51,123 nucleotides of DNA from Aneurinibacillus tyrosinisolvens (GTDB taxonomy: Bacteria; Bacillota; Bacilli; Aneurinibacillales; Aneurinibacillaceae). A program made the position numbers and the translations under genes. Under the pieces are notes generated by a model. The model made no database searches. It worked only from the letters and a program-made list of their open reading frames with translations, and was not told where the DNA came from. This document shows positions 16,867 through 24,894 of the stretch, piece after piece (positions within the stretch are counted from its first letter, which is position 1; each line of letters opens with the position of its first letter). The stretch is from positions 1 through 51,123 of the forward strand of contig NZ_BBWZ01000037.1 in the NCBI RefSeq assembly GCF_001015055.1, read 5' to 3'.

Positions 16867-17445
16867 CTAGATGTAAATTAACCTAATCATATTGAAAAAG
16901 AGCGGATTAGTAAGAATATTTCCTTTCTCGATTTCTTCCAAAGGGATGTTATGTAAAATCATGTTCATACGTGCCAATCCTGTAGTAGCTGCATCTTTCT
17001 CTTGTTCATATAACGAGGTTCTTTTTTCTGGTTCATCCGCCATTTTTAAAAGCAAAAATCCTGAACCCAGTTTTGATCGTAGACAGTCGTCCATGCATTT
17101 ATATTAGAACGATTTGCTCCAATAATCTCAGCCATGACCCGGCTAACTTCTGCAGGCGTGTAAAATTGGCCTTTGCTCTTTCCACTTTTAGCTGCAAAAT
17201 GACGCATTAGATACTCATAGACATCTCCAAGAAGATTATCACCGTCAGTATGATGTTTACTAAAGTCAAGTTCTTTTACGCTCAAAAATGGCAATAAGGT
17301 TCGTCAGGCGGTCAACTATTTTCTTACCGCTGCCAAGTTTGTTTACATCATTAAAGCCAGGTATGTCAGATAGATTATTAGCTTTCGCTATTGGCCCGAT
17401 AAATTTTTTATTAATATCATAACTAATATTTGGCAACCATATCAT
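16867..17445 (-). pseudogene. hsdM: Decayed type I restriction methylase (hsdM) fragment
   Basis: Three consecutive frames read leftward recover an HsdM N6-adenine methylase core. The first, from ATG 17445, gives FNDVNKLGSGKKIVDRLTNL. After a frameshift near 17285 comes LDFSKHHTDGDNLLGDVYEY with GQFYTPAEVSRVMAEIIGA. After a second shift near 17070 come GSGFLLLK, EQEKDAATTGLARMNMILHN and GNILTNPLF. These are family hallmarks, including the region normally reading DPTCGSGSLL, here mutated. The catalytic NPPF equivalent is missing because the frame ends at NPLFF. With two frameshifts, a truncated C-terminus and no hsdS or hsdR nearby, it cannot be functional. It marks an earlier restriction locus at this site. 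Confidence 0.85.
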
Positions 17446-18280
17446 TAAAATTTACCCCCTTTAGTACCGTAATAGGGGCAAAAGGCATGTCTGCATATTT
17501 ATCGCTATATATTTAGCAAAAAGCATTACCAATACGTAATCCTTGTATTGACCTGAAGCCCATCCCACCTCTAGGTTCACCACAGATTGACTAAAGTAAG
17601 CTATATAATTCTAAATTTTTTACTATTATATAAACCTTCAAATAAATTCCAGTACATAACAGTATATAAATCTATTAACTAAGAATAGTAATGTTTAAAA
17701 TATTAATGAATTACACTGTAAATTCGAAAATTCGTTTCTTGCAGCATTTGTTTTAAGGCCGTTAAATCTATATGGATAAGTCTTATTCCACCCTCATTTT
17801 ATCATGATTGGGGACCAATCGCGGAGATAAAATTTGGGATAATTACCATTTGGACTCACAACGTTTAGTTCCTTTTTCACCCTTTGACATTTTCTGAAAT
17901 GACTCCGAGTGTTTGAATAAATCCATATCTCAGATTATTCATATGTAATTCTCCGATTTTTACTCAAGATAATCGTTATTTTCCATAGTACAATTAGCTA
18001 CATTTCAAATATTGTTATATCCATTCCTTAAAAATAGTTATCACTTCAACAAAGTAAGTGTCAAACTGTTTACACCTTTTTGTAACTCTCTTTCTATGCT
18101 CCCTTTCCCGAAAGATTCTTAGGCGCAATATGAACAAAAATTCCTTTTATACACGGAAGTTGAATTCTCAAAATCAATTTATATAGCAAGAAATTTAAAT
18201 TACGACTTGATTTTTAATGATTATTTTATTTGTTGTCTGCTTGGGAGAAGTAAGAACCTTTTTATCTTTTTTGAAGATAA
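17446..18280. other. 835-base gap without recognisable genes
   Basis: The stretch is AT-rich with stops in all frames and no coherent translation. It may contain debris of the restriction locus or the recombinase attachment region. I see no convincing promoter, terminator or repeat in it. Confidence 0.4.
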
Positions 18281-18598
18281 ATATACATTATTCTAAATTA
18301 CACATGTACGGAAGACTCTTCATCTTTAAATAATCATCTAAAGGAAATCAGTTCTCTAAATGAAGAATATGAAAAAATAAAGCACAATAAAGAAAGCCTT
18401 ACCTTGTTGAAACAGGATATACAATGTCTCATCAGTACAATCAAGGAATCAATTTACGGAAGTCGACTAGCAGATTACCAGGTAAAACAACTATACAAAT
18501 TATTATTCAAAAATACATTTGTTTCAGATGAATCAGTTATATTCGAAGCCTATTTTGCAGAGTTTATTGAAAATGGAGTTGAATACTGTGGAAATTAA
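18281..18598 (+). pseudogene. C-terminal remnant of a large serine recombinase
   Basis: An open frame with no start at the conserved position encodes a coiled-coil (SSLNEEYEKIKHNKESLTLL) followed by a segment, YQVKQLYKLLFKNTF, then IFEAYF. This parallels the C-terminal end of the adjacent recombinase (EMRTLCLAFINKVNISFP, EVEYRVF). I therefore read it as the tail of an upstream recombinase whose catalytic N-terminus is gone. Its stop overlaps the start of the next recombinase by 11 bases, the arrangement seen in tandem, translationally coupled recombinases such as ccrA-ccrB. The homology is by inspection only. Confidence 0.5.
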
Positions 18599-20059
18599 CC
18601 TGGGAGTTGGGTACATCAGATTTTCTAGCCATAAACAAATAGACAATCATTCTGTTGAGATGCAAAAAACTCATATTTTACAATGTGCAGAAAAACATGG
18701 TTATTACATCCAAAACTTTTTTGTCGATGAGGCAGTAAGTGGATTTAATCAAGAGGCAGGGAAACGTCCGGGTTTAATTCAATTGCGGGATTTTGTAATT
18801 GACCAACGTATAGATGCTATCTTTGTTTATGATCCTTCTCGGCTTACTCGGCAAATTTCTGATTTTCAGCTTGTTATATATGATCAAATTATCGAAGTCC
18901 ACCCTACTTGTGTAGTATTTGATGCTTCATCAGGAAATAAGCTCGATTTTGGTGACCCGATGACACAACTTCGACTAATCTTTTCGCGTCAGGAATCTGA
19001 AATCAAATCTTCTCGAGCAAAAGACGCACAAGCTAAGCTATTATCCATCTCTAATGGTAATAACCCGGTTCGACCTGGGGCTAGGCTTCCTTTTGGATAT
19101 AGTCAAAATAACGATGGGATTATTCAAAATGAAAACAGTAATGTTGTATTATTTATTTTCTTTTTAGCATCGTGGGGATATAGTAACCAAAAGATTGCAG
19201 ATGTCTTAAACCAAGCAGGAATTTTATCTCCTGAAAAAAATGCATAGGGAACAAGTACAATAGACCACATCTTACATAATCGAGCGTATATTGGTGATTT
19301 AACCTGGAATGTACGAAACGATATACATAATAGCAAACCAAAGCCATTGGGTAGTTTCACCATTATGGAAGGCTATTATCCACCTCTAGTTCCTAGTCAT
19401 TTGTGGATGCTTAAAGATAAAATACGAGAAAATAAAAAGCGTATTGGAAAAATGGACACTCCATTTCTTCTGCGCAACATTGTACATTGTAAAACTTGCC
19501 TTGTAGAATTAAAGCCAAAGGATACCAGTCCTTCTGGCTATAAAGGTAGATACCTTAATTATTCTTGTTCAATTTGTAAAGGACGAATAGATGCATACGA
19601 ACTACACGAAGATGTAATCTATAATCTTAAAGAAAACTTGAGTCCGCTACTAATAAAGGCAGAATCACTTACACAAAAGCGTCTTAAAAAATACCGTAAT
19701 TCACTAAGAATAGAACAGGAGGAAATTAGGCAAAAGCAAGAACGTAATTTGTATAATGAACGTCAGTTTCCCAATCTAATTCAGAGGTGTGGAAGCAAGT
19801 ATTATTCTACGCGAAAAAAGAGATTGAAAAAAAGTCTGTTGAAGTCAATTCTGCTTTAGAAGAAGTTGACTTTTTACTCAGAGGAGATTCTATCTTACAG
19901 ACTATATCTCATTTTAGGTATGTTCAACCCGATTTTTTAAATCCAACCGAAATGCGCACGCTTTGTCTTGCATTCATTAACAAAGTGAACATTTCTTTTC
20001 CCTTACAATCAAAAATCGAGGTGGAATATCGTGTTTTTCCATTTTTAAATATTGGATAG
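18588..20059 (+). pseudogene. Large serine recombinase, interrupted by stop and frameshift
   Basis: The best start is GTG 18588 with GGAG nine bases upstream. Residues 1-150 form the resolvase catalytic domain: GYIRFSSHKQIDNHSVEMQ (with the nucleophile Ser in YIRFSS), FVDEAVSGF, and VYDPSRLTRQISDFQ with the conserved Arg. The recombinase domain follows (GARLPFGYS, IADVLNQAGI), then a TAG codon (19245-19247) in frame. The same frame continues with HNRAYIGDLTW and a zinc ribbon (CKTC ... CSIC). A single-base frameshift near 19785 moves into the C-terminal coiled coil. Total length would be about 490 aa. Unless the amber codon and frameshift are bypassed the protein is inactive. It likely mobilised the surrounding island. 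Confidence 0.8.
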
Positions 20060-20102
20060 ATTTCCGAAAAATATTAGTGGAGATTGGATGGATTACCGAA
20101 CT

Positions 20103-20342
20103 TTAAATATGTACTAAAGAATAAATATATCCTTTATCTTTTAGAAACCTTGATATATAGGCTTTTTCATAAAATTTATTCGGTAATTTATATGTCTTGG
20201 GATAATATAAATGGAGGATTATGTACTCCCTTTCAGTAAAAATTTCTTTTAGTTCCTCTTCGCTGAATTCCTGAATCAAAAGATGGAGTGTTTTTAACTT
20301 TGAATTTCCACGATAATTTAATTCCCGTGTAACCTTTGCCAT
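20103..20342 (-). CDS. Hypothetical 79-aa protein
   Basis: I chose the ATG at 20342 (MAKVTREL) because GGAG lies eight bases upstream; a longer frame to 20402 has no ribosome binding site. The basic protein has a helical region (SKLKTLHLLIQEFSEEELKE) followed by aromatic, strand-like sequence (EYIILHLYYPKTYKLP) and a C-terminal FYEKAYISRFLKDKGYIY. No family is recognised. It lies just after the recombinase remnant on the opposite strand and may be cargo of that element. Confidence 0.5.
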   Translation of the reverse strand: MAKVTRELNYRGNSKLKTLHLLIQEFSEEELKEIFTEREYIILHLYYPKTYKLPNKFYEKAYISRFLKDKGYIYSLVHI

Positions 20343-20573
20343 GAAACTCACTCCTTTTTTATACTTGGAAAGAATGATTATCCAATCAGAATAAAAAAAC
20401 ACATAGTAAAACCTATCACATGGTTTTCTTGGTGTATTGTAATGATGACTGTTCGGCTGCCACGATGCCTAAAAAGTTCTCTTATATTACATTATGGATA
20501 TTTAAAAACCTATTTAAACGAAGATCCAACAGTTTAGTAGAAATTATTAAAAAAAGTGCCACATAAGCGGCAC

Positions 20574-21455
20574 TCAAACATCATTTCCGATTTTTCGTAT
20601 CAGCTCTAATACAGTAAGGCAGTCTCCAATCGAGCGACGTGAGCGCCCCTGACTCTTCTCAAGCCTCTCATAAAAACGGATATCATCTAAGGAAGTCCAG
20701 CGATCTACTCCTTCATATAAGCGGTACGTTTCCATTACACACGCCGTTTGCAAAGCAGGTTCTTGAATTCCCCACTTCCCACATGTTTGCATAACCATCC
20801 TCTTATCAAACTCCTCGTTAGAAATGAGGATTAACCGCCCTGCCAGAACGGATTGAAGTTTCGGCCATACCTCGGACCAGTTAGGAGCTTCTGCTACCGC
20901 TTCGTTCGTAATCCCATGAATATATGTGGCTTCTTCTGGAATAGGAATGGTAGGCTTTATGAGTGATTCAAAAAGAATATTCTCCTGGCTATCTATCACA
21001 CCAATTTCTATTATTTCTGCTTCTTCATCTAAACCGGTTGTTTCCACATCTAAAATCAACCAGTCATTTATTCGGTCCCACTCTTGAAAAATAGACCTTC
21101 CTTTTTCTATCATTATGTCACGGTATCTTCGTTCCCGGCAGAAGGCACATGTTTGCTCAACGAGTTCCTTTTCTTTATACTCCTCACCGCACTCCGAGCA
21201 TGTCCGTTTTAAACGCTGCTTTTCCCGCCCTTTAGCGAGTGCTTCTAATTGCTCAGGAGAAGATTTTCGCTTGGGCACCGCTTCATTCAGATGGTACAAA
21301 GGTGTCCAAATGCTGTTAACGTAGAGAAAGATACGCGCTTTGGGCTCCCCACCAGGCTTTAATCCCATTTTCGATAGCATGGTTTTTGTTTTAAGGTTTT
21401 CAGGAAGTTCCGACCATCCATTGATTTTAGGCAGCTCTAGTAAAGATATACTCAT
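20574..21455 (-). CDS. DEDDh-type 3'-5' exonuclease with altered motif III
   Basis: The 293-aa protein has an N-terminal region with a C4 zinc ribbon (C86, C89, C103, C106) and a C-terminal RNase T/DNA polymerase III epsilon-like exonuclease domain (about 130-290). Motif I is DVETTGL (D136, E138). Motif II is NEEFD (D217). Motif III, normally HxAxxD, reads RSRRSIGD, so the general-base His is Arg273 while Asp278 remains. Such enzymes degrade DNA or RNA from 3' ends in repair. The substitution could weaken or change activity. ATG 21455 is preceded by AGGGG. It is transcribed away from the small gene at 21671 across a 215-base spacer. Similar ribbon-plus-exonuclease proteins occur on Bacillus plasmids. 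Confidence 0.82.
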   Translation of the reverse strand: MSISLLELPKINGWSELPENLKTKTMLSKMGLKPGGEPKARIFLYVNSIWTPLYHLNEAVPKRKSSPEQLEALAKGREKQRLKRTCSECGEEYKEKELVEQTCAFCRERRYRDIMIEKGRSIFQEWDRINDWLILDVETTGLDEEAEIIEIGVIDSQENILFESLIKPTIPIPEEATYIHGITNEAVAEAPNWSEVWPKLQSVLAGRLILISNEEFDKRMVMQTCGKWGIQEPALQTACVMETYRLYEGVDRWTSLDDIRFYERLEKSQGRSRRSIGDCLTVLELIRKIGNDV

Positions 21456-21670
21456 ATCATCAGCCCCTATTCATTTTTGTTACTGTAACATTCTAAGATA
21501 ACAAGGAAATCTCCTTCCAAAACAATCCTTTCAGATGGAAATAGCTCCACAAGCCCATATCCGAACTATCTACAGGTTTGTTTGATTATTCTTTTATCAT
21601 TTTGGAAGGGTTTGCCTAACCAACGGGCAAGCGTCTTTGTTAAAATAGAAAAGAAAAGAGGGAACAAATC

Positions 21671-21907
21671 ATGAATAAATCAAATGCAATCAATCATACA
21701 CAACACACAAGAGTAGCCATTATTAAAGCAGTTGGAAACAATGCCTCAAAAGAGGAAATTACAACTCTGCTTCAAGCGTGCTTAAAAGAATTGGGTATAC
21801 AAGAAAATCCGGAGATGCAAGAAGCCGCACAAACCATTACTGAATTGACCGGCGATAATGCTTTTCGAAGAGTAATGGATGGTTACTTTAATCAATTAAA
21901 GAACTAG
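21671..21907 (+). CDS. Hypothetical 78-aa helical protein
   Basis: The small, mostly helical protein (VAIIKAVGNNASKEEITTLL, ACLKELGIQENPEMQEAAQ) has no recognised domain. A GAGGGA ribosome binding site lies about 9 bases before the ATG. It is transcribed divergently from the exonuclease gene, so its promoter is in the 21456-21670 spacer. Function unknown. Confidence 0.5.
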   Translation: MNKSNAINHTQHTRVAIIKAVGNNASKEEITTLLQACLKELGIQENPEMQEAAQTITELTGDNAFRRVMDGYFNQLKN

Positions 21908-21955
21908 ATTACCTGGACTCTTTTATACCTACTGACCATTCCTTTCAAAAACAAA

Positions 21956-21997
21956 GAAGCACGCAAGTATCCCGTCAGGTATATTTAGCGTGCTTCG
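21956..21997 (-). terminator. Terminator of the 22034-22333 gene
   Basis: GAAGCACGC (21956-21964) pairs with GCGTGCTTC (21988-21996). In the leftward direction the stem is followed by TTTGTTTTTG. It stands between convergent genes, so it may serve both. Confidence 0.7.
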
Positions 21998-22033
21998 TAT
22001 TAATGCCGAACCAATAGCCCGTCGATAAGGAAA

Positions 22034-22333
22034 CTACTGGTTAGTTACCCTCTCTTTCCTTTCCAATGCTACCGTTATGGTTTGCTTAAGCAAGTCACTA
22101 TAATCTTCCCCATCTACATTTTTACTGAAAATGGCATTGTATTCACCCTCGGTAATTTTTGCAACGTCTGAACGTTTATGAGCTTCCGTCATGCTATTTG
22201 ATAGACCATCATATAGCGGGATTTCCCCATCCTTCAAATCCAATAATCCCTTTGCCGAACGAACATAAATCCACCCATATTCAGTGACGGAACTATCCTT
22301 CTTTACGCCGATATAATACCTGTTATTTCTCAT
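22034..22333 (-). CDS. Hypothetical 99-aa protein
   Basis: The protein starts with a basic strand-like segment (RNNRYYIGVKKDSSVTEYGW), has a central DLKDGEIPLYDGLS and ends with a helix (DLLKQTITVALERKERVTNQ). AAAGGAGG is 7-8 bases upstream of the ATG, so the start is secure. No family is recognised. A terminator follows. The upstream 435-base spacer holds iteron-like repeats (see that entry). Confidence 0.55.
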   Translation of the reverse strand: MRNNRYYIGVKKDSSVTEYGWIYVRSAKGLLDLKDGEIPLYDGLSNSMTEAHKRSDVAKITEGEYNAIFSKNVDGEDYSDLLKQTITVALERKERVTNQ

Positions 22334-22418
22334 TCAATGAGCCTCCTTTAAGGGAACGATTACGTTACTTTTATGGTAAGGGAATCATCGTAATCAGGCA
22401 AAAAAGCAAGCAATAAAT

Positions 22419-22522
22419 ATGATAGTACGATTTGCAGTAGTAAATGATAGCAGACCATGATAGTGCGCTTTGCGGTAAAGCGTGACAGTAGGCTTTGCAG
22501 TAGACGATGATTGTACTATCAT
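22419..22522. repeat. Cluster of three 29-bp imperfect direct repeats plus an inverted half-copy
   Basis: Copies at 22419-22447, 22457-22485 and 22482-22510 share the pattern RTGAYAGTRSGMTTTGCRGT. GTACTATCAT at 22513-22522 is the exact reverse complement of the start of copy 1. A further TGATAGTAAC occurs at 22601-22610. The array resembles iterons of replication origins or a multi-site operator. It fills the 22334-22768 gap, where no gene is visible. Confidence 0.65.
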
Positions 22523-22735
22523 TGTGTACTGTAAACTTTACTATCCCATTTTTTATGAGGTAAAGTCCTTAAGAATACTGGCTTTTTAGACAAAAAAACA
22601 TGATAGTAACTTTTCCTGCTTTAAATGCTGAGTATATTAGAGTAAAAACAATATACTTTTAACTAACAAAAAACCAGTTGAATAAAATGTGTTAAAAATG
22701 TATGGTAGAGATAAGCAAGTTACATCAAAATAAAA

Positions 22736-22760
22736 AGCTGCATTCTAAAAGAATACAGCT
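22736..22760 (-). terminator. Terminator of the 22769-23245 gene
   Basis: AGCTGCATTCT (22736-22746) pairs, with one mismatch, with AGAATACAGCT (22750-22760). Read leftward it is followed by TTTTTATTTT. Confidence 0.75.
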
Positions 22761-22768
22761 CGTTTAAT

Positions 22769-23245
22769 TTAGATATGACTTTCGCCTACTTTTCCAGTAA
22801 ATTGCGGAGGCAATTCTTTGTAAATAGCCGCCTCATGGTACACGTCATAAGCGATGACCATTAAATCATCTAATGTCCAGTTTTCTTCTTTTTCTATGTA
22901 CTCTTGCGAACCTTCCAGTAAGAGAACTGCGCTTCTATCGAACCAAAACCTAACCGGTCTTTCGAAGTCGCCACCGATAATAGAAACGTTAATATAACTT
23001 CCTTTACGTTGAAAATCTAATACATCATTTGTCCAGTCCGAGGGTGCAATCAGGCGGTAAATTTTATCATGTTCCATATCAGCGACTTTCATGTTCCCGT
23101 CTGAAATGTCGGCCGGTTGCGCTTTTACAGGGACACCATCAAAACGCATTGACGCGGTATGCAGGGCATCCTCCACATCGGCAGCCCGCAAATGCCTCTC
23201 AGTAATTACTCCTTTATTGATTGTAACTTTAAATGCTGGCTTCAT
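22769..23245 (-). CDS. Hypothetical 158-aa protein
   Basis: The acidic protein mixes strands and helices (FKVTINKGVITERHLRAADV, YINVSIIGGDFERPVRFW, DLMVIAYDVYHEAAIYKELP). I recognise no domain. GAGAGGGG lies seven bases before the ATG and a terminator follows the stop, so it is a single-gene unit. Upstream (23246-23544) is a second repeat cluster and no gene. Confidence 0.55.
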   Translation of the reverse strand: MKPAFKVTINKGVITERHLRAADVEDALHTASMRFDGVPVKAQPADISDGNMKVADMEHDKIYRLIAPSDWTNDVLDFQRKGSYINVSIIGGDFERPVRFWFDRSAVLLLEGSQEYIEKEENWTLDDLMVIAYDVYHEAAIYKELPPQFTGKVGESHI

Positions 23246-23341
23246 TCCATTTCCCCTCTCTACGTTCTTACCTTTAGTATAAAAGGGGAAAAAGTCGGTC
23301 GCAAAAAAGCGTAAGGGTTAATTTTTTCTGGATTCCTTTAT

Positions 23342-23403
23342 TAGCCGCAATAGCAGACGCTAATAGCCGCAGCATTAGTATCCATTAGCATCTATTAGCC
23401 GCA
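23342..23403. repeat. TAGCCGCA repeat cluster
   Basis: TAGCCGCA occurs at 23342-23349, 23364-23371 and 23396-23403 (periods of 22 and 32 bases, about two and three helical turns), interspersed with related ATTAG/CTAAT words. The phased spacing suggests protein-binding sites. No gene overlaps. Confidence 0.55.
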
Positions 23404-23544
23404 GATGGATTCTGTTCCCCACATGCCACAAATTCCTTTTATTTCAGCATCAAAAAAGGCTCAGCTGGTATTAAGCTGCGCCCATCTATTACCTCCTTAC
23501 ATATTCCACGAATTATTACATCGACAACTTGATTACATTTAGTT

Positions 23545-23862
23545 TTACTCTTCCGTATTTCCACCTACAAAGCAAGAATCGTAAATGTACAATAAGTTTG
23601 GGTGCCGCTGGTGAATATGACTAATTAAAGAGCTCAATTCGCTATGTCTATAGTCGTCATACGGGAGTTTGTTATGCTTTGAAAATAGTTCAATAGAATA
23701 TTCACCTATTATCTCATTATGATAAAAAACTGCCCGTGAAGAATCAGGTTCACCTATAATTTGATACGTCATTTGGATACCTCTATTGTCCTCAGAAAAA
23801 AACTGATAAAGTTCTTTTTCTATTTCAGAAATTGTTTTTGTGCCATTAATTGAAGTTTCCAC
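23545..23862 (-). CDS. Hypothetical 105-aa protein
   Basis: The protein starts at a GTG preceded by AAGGGGTGG. It has a helical N-terminus (KTISEIEKELYQFFSED), a strand-rich middle (GIQMTYQIIGEPDSSRAVFY) and a helix (YRHSELSSLISHIHQRHPN). No family is recognised. It is the distal member of the leftward set that includes the Hfq gene, separated from the 81-aa gene by 70 bases. Confidence 0.5.
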   Translation of the reverse strand: METSINGTKTISEIEKELYQFFSEDNRGIQMTYQIIGEPDSSRAVFYHNEIIGEYSIELFSKHNKLPYDDYRHSELSSLISHIHQRHPNLLYIYDSCFVGGNTEE

Positions 23863-23932
23863 GTAATATCCACCCCTTAATATTTTATTTTTACATAACC
23901 TCTGTTATCGTTTGCTGTAGTTTTGGGACTAC

Positions 23933-24178
23933 TCAAATACGTTTGGGTTTTTTGGGGATACCCGTTTCATAATATCGATCCCGTTCTTCTGAAAAGGCTT
24001 CTAAGGAAATATCCCATTCATCACAAACAGCGGTGTAATCGGTTATTTCACTACCATATCCATATAAACTATCATGGGCTGCACAAATGTCACCAAAGTT
24101 AAATTTACAAGTTTCACAGCTTTCTTTTACGTAATCACTAGGATTGGTTAGTCGGTCAAAATGTTTTTTGCTATTCAA
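23933..24178 (-). CDS. Cysteine-containing 81-aa protein downstream of Hfq
   Basis: I place the start at TTG 24178 because GGAGG stands ten bases upstream and because a longer frame would overlap most of the Hfq gene. The product contains CETCKFNFGDICAAH, and another Cys (AVCDEW), a Cys/His pattern that could bind zinc or an iron-sulphur cluster, and an acidic tail (SLEAFSEERDRYY). It begins 31 bases after the Hfq stop in the same direction and is probably co-transcribed. No family is recognised. Confidence 0.5.
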   Translation of the reverse strand: MNSKKHFDRLTNPSDYVKESCETCKFNFGDICAAHDSLYGYGSEITDYTAVCDEWDISLEAFSEERDRYYETGIPKKPKRI

Positions 24179-24209
24179 ACAAATTTTTCCTCCATTGTTT
24201 CTTCGTTTA

Positions 24210-24437
24210 TTATACTTTTGCTGTTGCTTTACCTTTAGATGTATCCGTTCCCTCGACAATCGTGGATACTGCATGCTTATAAATAACCTGTTGTTTGCCA
24301 AACGAATCAATGGCAATCACAAACCTATCGAATGCTTTGATTACACCTTTCACTTGAAATCCATTCACCGTAAAGATGGTGACGACTTTCTTTTCTTTCC
24401 GATAATTATTAAGGAACGTATCTTGAATATTTTCCAT
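24210..24437 (-). CDS. hfq: Accessory Hfq RNA chaperone
   Basis: The 75-aa protein is clearly Hfq: NIQDTFLNNYRKEKK at the N-terminus (Q4-type proximal-face residues), Sm1 core VTIFTVNGFQVKGVIKAFD (about 19-37), and Sm2 QQVIYKHAVST (about 49-59) with the YKH signature. It forms ring hexamers binding U-rich and A-rich RNAs. The C-terminal tail is short and basic. Bacillus chromosomes keep hfq beside miaA; here it lies among unknown plasmid-like genes, so it is an extra copy. A plasmid-borne Hfq is known from B. anthracis pXO1. The AGAGGAG site is a long 14 bases from the ATG, so translation may be modest. Confidence 0.92.
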   Translation of the reverse strand: MENIQDTFLNNYRKEKKVVTIFTVNGFQVKGVIKAFDRFVIAIDSFGKQQVIYKHAVSTIVEGTDTSKGKATAKV

Positions 24438-24489
24438 CGTGTATTATTTTCTCCTCTACTATGTTTTAGCTCCACGGCCTCATCCCAGG

Positions 24490-24894
24490 TTAAAGGTTAA
24501 CATTAAACATATCATTAATCCAATTACGCATCCCTGTTTCCCCACCCACATATTCAAGAGTTTCTTTAGGAACGCCCCAGGAGTAGATAATCACATCCTC
24601 TAATTCCAATTCACCATGCTGCATAAGCAACAGCAACGGTTGAAGTTTTCCTAAGAAGTCCTGATCCGCGCAGTAATCAATAAGTCCGTTGGAGTCAGGC
24701 AGGGTACTTAACTCCAAACCATCTAAATGATTGCGGAACGTTACTTTGTGAGCTGTTTTGGTTCTTAATAAAAAAGAAGCTAGTTGTTTTGTATCTAGTT
24801 CTAGTTGAATGGCCGGAGAACGTCCTTCTTCATTATATATATAACCATAAATGCGAGTGGACCCTAATCCAATCCGCTTCTCGTTTTCTTCCAC
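24490..24894 (-). CDS. Hypothetical 134-aa protein coupled to the HTH gene
   Basis: The protein starts at a GTG whose first base is the last base of the TAG stop of the HTH gene (TAGTG), so translation is directly coupled. It has a strand-rich N-terminus (IGLGSTRIYGYIYNEEGR), a middle SFLLRTKTAHKVTFRNHLDG and an acidic, hydrophobic helix (LGKLQPLLLLMQHGELELED). No family is recognised. The coupling suggests it works with the regulator. Confidence 0.55.
   Translation of the reverse strand: MEENEKRIGLGSTRIYGYIYNEEGRSPAIQLELDTKQLASFLLRTKTAHKVTFRNHLDGLELSTLPDSNGLIDYCADQDFLGKLQPLLLLMQHGELELEDVIIYSWGVPKETLEYVGGETGMRNWINDMFNVNL

Noticed and set aside
16867..17445. Functional type I restriction-modification system
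   Set aside because: Two frameshifts, a missing catalytic region and no hsdR or hsdS nearby show that it is a remnant.
22419..23403. CRISPR array
   Set aside because: The repeat units are imperfect, partly overlapping and not separated by constant-length spacers, and there is no cas gene.
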